Shown one piece after another: positions 61,104 to 64,000 of a DNA stretch of 64,000 nucleotides. Each line of letters opens with the position of its first letter. Positions within the stretch are counted from its first letter, which is position 1. Origin of the DNA: Streptomyces shenzhenensis. GTDB lineage: Bacteria; Actinomycetota; Actinomycetes; Streptomycetales; Streptomycetaceae. Under the pieces are notes generated by a model. The model was not told the DNA's origin. It did not search any database and saw only the letters and a list, made by a program, of their open reading frames with translations. Made by a program: the position numbers and the translations under genes. The stretch covers positions 1 through 64,000 of the forward strand of contig NZ_PENI01000009.1 of NCBI RefSeq assembly GCF_003688995.1, read 5' to 3'.

Positions 61104-62210
61104 TCACCTGCTCGGGGGCCCGACAGCTGCCACGGGGACGAGGGCGGTGCGGTCGAACGGGCCGCCGTGTGAACCGGCGTACGCGACGGCGTCGTTGACG
61201 GCATCGAGGCCGAACGACCGGACGTGTTCGGGGGCGAGGTCCAGCGCACCCGAGGCGAGGAGCCGGATGATGCCGACGTTCGCCGTGCGCGGGTACATCC
61301 ACTGGCCGCGCACGGTGACCGAGTTGCGCATGATCCACCGGTACGGGAGCGCGAGGGCGTCGCCACCGAGCATGCCGACGCCGCCCATGAGGACGACACG
61401 TCCGTACTCGCGCACGGCCATGGCCGCCACCCGCACCGCGGAGCTGGGTGCGCTCGGCGGGAGCAGATCGATCACCATGTCGATCGGGCCGTCACCCGCC
61501 GCGGACATCGCCGCTCGGTCGACGGCCTCGTCCCCGGTCAGCGGCACCGGGCGCACACGCGGACCGAACCGGTCGGCGAGAAGGTCGAGCGCTGCCCGGT
61601 TGCGGCCCGGCGCGACCACGCGGCCCGCCCCCATCGCGAGCGCGACGGCGACCGCACTGCTGCCGAGGTTGCCGGTGGCCCCGCTGACGAGCAGCGTCTC
61701 ACCAGCCGCGAGCCCGCCTGCCAGCAGCCCGCCGTAAGGGATGGTGTGCACACTGAGCGCGGCCCAGCGGGCCGGGTCGTCCCCAGCGGCACCCGGCAGC
61801 GGGAAGACGTTCTCCGTCGGGACCCGCATGAGTTCGGCGAACGCCCCGTCGTGCAGGTACCGGGCCAGCCGCGCGCCGCCCTCGCCGCGGGAGCTCCAGC
61901 CCTGAAGCGTGATGTCGGGCGTCAGGGCGTCGTCCCGCGAGCGCACCGTGGAGTCGCACCACACCAGGTCCCCGGCGCGCAACCGGGTGGCGTCCGGACC
62001 GACGTGGACGATCCGTCCCACGCCGCCGACCCCGGGCACGACGGGAGGGGCCAGGGGGTAGTTCCGTTCGCCGCCGAAGACCTCGGCCGCGTACGGGGGG
62101 ACGCAGGTAGCCAGCACCTCGACCACCACCTCACCGCCGCCGGCCTCGGGGTCGGGCATCTCCCGCACCGTGAGCGGGGCGCCGAACCGCGTCAGTACTG
62201 CTGCGCGCAT
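61104..62210 (-). CDS. MDR-family zinc-type alcohol dehydrogenase/quinone oxidoreductase
   Basis: 368 residues from the ATG at 62210 (GGAGGT upstream). GroES-like N-domain (VPGVGGVGRIVHVGPDATRL, RAGDLVWCDSTVRSRDD) and Rossmann domain (ETLLVSGATGNLGSSAVAVA with GxxGxxG). The usual catalytic Cys/His zinc ligands are not evident, so a zinc-independent reductase is likely. NAD(P)H-dependent oxidation or reduction of an alcohol, aldehyde or enone is expected. Divergent from the LysR gene, which probably controls it. Confidence 0.88.
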   Translation of the reverse strand: MRAAVLTRFGAPLTVREMPDPEAGGGEVVVEVLATCVPPYAAEVFGGERNYPLAPPVVPGVGGVGRIVHVGPDATRLRAGDLVWCDSTVRSRDDALTPDITLQGWSSRGEGGARLARYLHDGAFAELMRVPTENVFPLPGAAGDDPARWAALSVHTIPYGGLLAGGLAAGETLLVSGATGNLGSSAVAVALAMGAGRVVAPGRNRAALDLLADRFGPRVRPVPLTGDEAVDRAAMSAAGDGPIDMVIDLLPPSAPSSAVRVAAMAVREYGRVVLMGGVGMLGGDALALPYRWIMRNSVTVRGQWMYPRTANVGIIRLLASGALDLAPEHVRSFGLDAVNDAVAYAGSHGGPFDRTALVPVAAVGPPSR

Positions 62211-62312
62211 GCGATGACCTCCATGTTCGTCCGGATCCTTCGCCATCGACACTAGGAACCCGGCCCTCATGCGGGAAGCGACGATCTGGCATCTGTGGTA
62301 TGCGTATGGCGC

Positions 62313-63206
62313 ATGGACATCTCCAGTACGGGTCTGCGGGTCCTGCAGCAGATCGCCGAATCCGGCAGCTTCACCGCGGCAGCCGCCAGGCTCGGCTACA
62401 CGCAGTCGGCGGTCTCACGACAGGCCGCCTCCCTCGAACGGAGTGCGGGTGCCACCCTGTTCGACCGCCGCCCCGACGGGGTGCGGCTCACCTTCGCGGG
62501 TCTGACCCTGCTGCGCCACGCCCGCACCATCCTGGACTGCCTCGCGGCGGCCGAGTCCGACCTCACCGGCACCGTCCCACGGACCGAACCGGTGCGGCTC
62601 GGACTGTTCCTGAGCGCGGGCGCCGTCATCCTGCCCGCCGCGCTCACCCGCCTCACGGCAACCGACCCGCAGATCATGGTCACGACGACCGAGGGCACCA
62701 CGCCCACCCTGATCCGGGCGCTGCGGGCGGGCTCGATCGACCTCGCCGTGCTGACGTCCCGCCCGCCCCACCGGCCTTTGGACAGCGAGTCACCGCGCCT
62801 GCACGTCGAGACCGCCGTGGACACCGAACTGGTCCTGGCGACGCCTTCGACCGGGAAGTTCGCCGGCCGCACCACGGTGCATGTCGACGAACTGGTCGAT
62901 GCCGCGTGGATCGTCACCCCGTCGTCGAACTCCGAGCCACTGCTCGGCGTCTGGCCCGGTCTGCCCGGACGGCCGCACGTCGTCCACCGGGCACGCGACT
63001 GGCTGACGAAACTCCAACTGGTCGCCAATGGCTTCGGGGTGACGACGGTGCCGTCCCGGCTCTCGCCGGTGCTACCGCCCAGGGTGAGCCTGGTACACGT
63101 CGAAGGCGCGCCCCCTGAGATCCGCCGCGTTCTCGTGGCACGCCTCCCTGGCCGCCCGACCCCGGCGATCACGGCCGTGAACCGAGCGATCACGTCGACG
63201 GTCTGA
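62313..63206 (+). CDS. LysR-family transcriptional regulator
   Basis: 297 residues from the ATG at 62313; a GTG six codons upstream is an alternative. HTH at residues 3-60 (GLRVLQQIAESGSFTAAAAR, LGYTQSAVSRQAASLERSAG). Effector domain with PVRLGLFLSAGAVILPAALT, RAGSIDLAVLTSRPP and VANGFGVTTVPSRLSPVLP. It faces the MDR gene with a ~100-bp shared promoter region. An ATGCG-N5-CGCAT repeat (62300-62314) at its start may be the operator. Confidence 0.92.
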   Translation: MDISSTGLRVLQQIAESGSFTAAAARLGYTQSAVSRQAASLERSAGATLFDRRPDGVRLTFAGLTLLRHARTILDCLAAAESDLTGTVPRTEPVRLGLFLSAGAVILPAALTRLTATDPQIMVTTTEGTTPTLIRALRAGSIDLAVLTSRPPHRPLDSESPRLHVETAVDTELVLATPSTGKFAGRTTVHVDELVDAAWIVTPSSNSEPLLGVWPGLPGRPHVVHRARDWLTKLQLVANGFGVTTVPSRLSPVLPPRVSLVHVEGAPPEIRRVLVARLPGRPTPAITAVNRAITSTV

Positions 63207-63278
63207 CATGTGCCGCCGAGGCGGTCGGCCGACCCTGGTCGCCGTCCGTTGCTGGCGACGCTTGACGAAGCTCCCGTG

Positions 63279-63585
63279 TCAGCGGTCGCTGTCCAAGGCG
63301 GCTCTGAAGCCATGATCTTGCATCACCGGGAAAGCTCCCACTGCACCGGCAAGCCATGCGTCGATCTCATCGTGGGACGACCGGATGGCACTGACCAGCT
63401 CCGCGAGCCCTGACCCGGCGGAGTTCGGAAGAGGGCAACTGAACTGACCCAGGGGCTGTGGCTGGCGCTGCCGGGAGCGAACCGGCGTCGTCGAGGCCGG
63501 CGACGAAGTCCACGTCGGCCCAGCCACCACGAAACAGCACAACCGACAGCACGGCCTCCGCCGGGCCGTCCCGGTCAATGATCAT
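63279..63585 (-). pseudogene. Small acidic gene, apparently frameshifted
   Basis: Two frames on the minus strand join into one plausible protein. The first runs from 63585 (MIIDRDGPAEAVLSVVLFRG, GWADVDFVAGLDDAG). Around 63410-63440 it passes to another frame (LAELVSAIRSSHDEIDAWLA ... QDHGFRAALDSDR). Both halves have normal composition and the switch point shows no alternative start. It resembles a small immunity-type or regulatory protein, but I do not recognise the family. A sequencing error is possible. Confidence 0.4.
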
Positions 63586-63602
63586 CCGAGGTGGCTCTTC
63601 GG

Positions 63603-63998
63603 CTACGTCGGCTTCGGATACAGGAGGTCGGACGACCAGACTTCGCCGCCGTCAGCGTCGAGCAGTACGAGCCTGCCGTCGTCGCCGAGCACCGCGCGCT
63701 GAACATCCCGACCCTGCGTTCCACTGCTCCATACCTGTACGCCAGTGGGCGCGAACACCACCAGATTGCCGTTGTCCTGTAGCACCAAACGGTTCGACAG
63801 GCCGATGAGCTCATCTTCAAGCAGCGTGCCAGTACTCCACACCGTCGCGCCGTCCTGGGCACGGTAGATGACTACATCACCGTCCTCCTGATTCACGAGA
63901 AGGAAGGCTCCGGAGCTGGAGGACAACGCCCCCAGCCGAAGGGCGACGCCTGGCAGCAGTTCGGCCAGGATGGGCCTGCCTTCCAGCCGACGTTTCAC
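63603..63998 (-). CDS. Bulb-type (mannose-binding) lectin-domain protein, possibly 5'-truncated by the window edge
   Basis: At least 131 residues. Three B-lectin repeats are visible: LLVNQEDGDVVIYRAQDGAT then VWSTGT, LVLQDNGNLVVFAPTGVQ then VWSSGT, and AVLGDDGRLVLLDADGGE then VWSSD. The second repeat keeps the QDNGNLVVF sugar-binding consensus (QxDxNxVxY-like); the first and third are degenerate. A GTG at 63998 could be the start, but the frame may continue beyond the window. There is no signal peptide in the visible part. Confidence 0.8.
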   Translation of the reverse strand: MKRRLEGRPILAELLPGVALRLGALSSSSGAFLLVNQEDGDVVIYRAQDGATVWSTGTLLEDELIGLSNRLVLQDNGNLVVFAPTGVQVWSSGTQGRDVQRAVLGDDGRLVLLDADGGEVWSSDLLYPKPT

Positions 63999-64000
63999 AT

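Overview
The window looks like a chromosomal segment of a filamentous, high-GC actinomycete, most likely Streptomyces or a close relative. The evidence is uniformly high GC with G/C-ending codons, many 4-bp ATGA/GTGA stop-start overlaps, frequent GTG starts, rare TTA codons in only a few genes, DUF1023-type secreted hydrolases, and many GntR/IclR/TetR/LysR/SorC regulators beside catabolic genes. No rRNA, tRNA, CRISPR array or complete transposon was seen.

Layout. (1) 1-662: the C-terminal end of a DUF11-type surface protein and its terminator. (2) 1027-18534: about 17 kb of co-directional genes forming an unassigned catabolic island. It holds an OYE/FAD flavoenzyme, a methyltransferase, a small helical protein, an NTF2-like protein, an SsuABC-like importer, an SDR, a degenerate M20 protein, an alpha/beta hydrolase-Ohr fusion, an IclR regulator, a class III CoA-transferase, a cyclase-family hydrolase, an MmgE/PrpD protein, a hydantoinase-like amidohydrolase and a CitE-like lyase. 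A perfect hairpin closes it. (3) 18637-33302, minus strand: a sugar locus with a TIM-barrel isomerase, split transketolase, FGGY kinase, DUF2291 protein, ribose-type ABC transporter and SorC regulator, followed by two secreted proteins (a SASA-type acetylesterase and a DUF1593 protein). The combination matches the known non-oxidative D-apiose pathway. (4) 33392-35836: a decayed alcohol dehydrogenase/AraC remnant, a dehalogenase/epoxide-hydrolase-like enzyme with a divergent TetR regulator, and a 166-bp MITE-like element that supplies the TetR stop codon. (5) 36021-48338: envelope and membrane genes (DUF1023 hydrolase, acyltransferase, desaturase, short DedA-like protein, DesK/DesR-type two-component system, LolD/FtsX-type ABC transporter), then an MFS exporter and FAD monooxygenase pair. 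Two promoters here share one motif at identical internal spacing. (6) 48701-60569: a complete non-phosphorylative L-fucose system with fucosidase, ABC importer, mutarotase, dehydrogenase, lactonase, fuconate dehydratase, KDF dehydrogenase, diketo-acid hydrolase, GntR regulator and FMN L-lactate dehydrogenase. Copies of a CATCCGATG-like operator tie the promoters together. (7) 60903-64000: an AraC fragment, an MDR oxidoreductase with a divergent LysR gene, a frameshifted small gene and a bulb-lectin-type protein running to the edge.

How the parts fit. Regions 3 and 6 are both plant-cell-wall sugar modules: secreted or cytosolic hydrolysis, a dedicated importer, then conversion to central metabolites (DHAP and xylulose 5-phosphate, or pyruvate and lactate). 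Region 2 has the same architecture (importer, regulator, ring-opening and CoA-dependent enzymes) but no recognised substrate. It is the best candidate for an undescribed pathway, especially because two adjacent hydrolase-fold proteins have lost standard catalytic residues.
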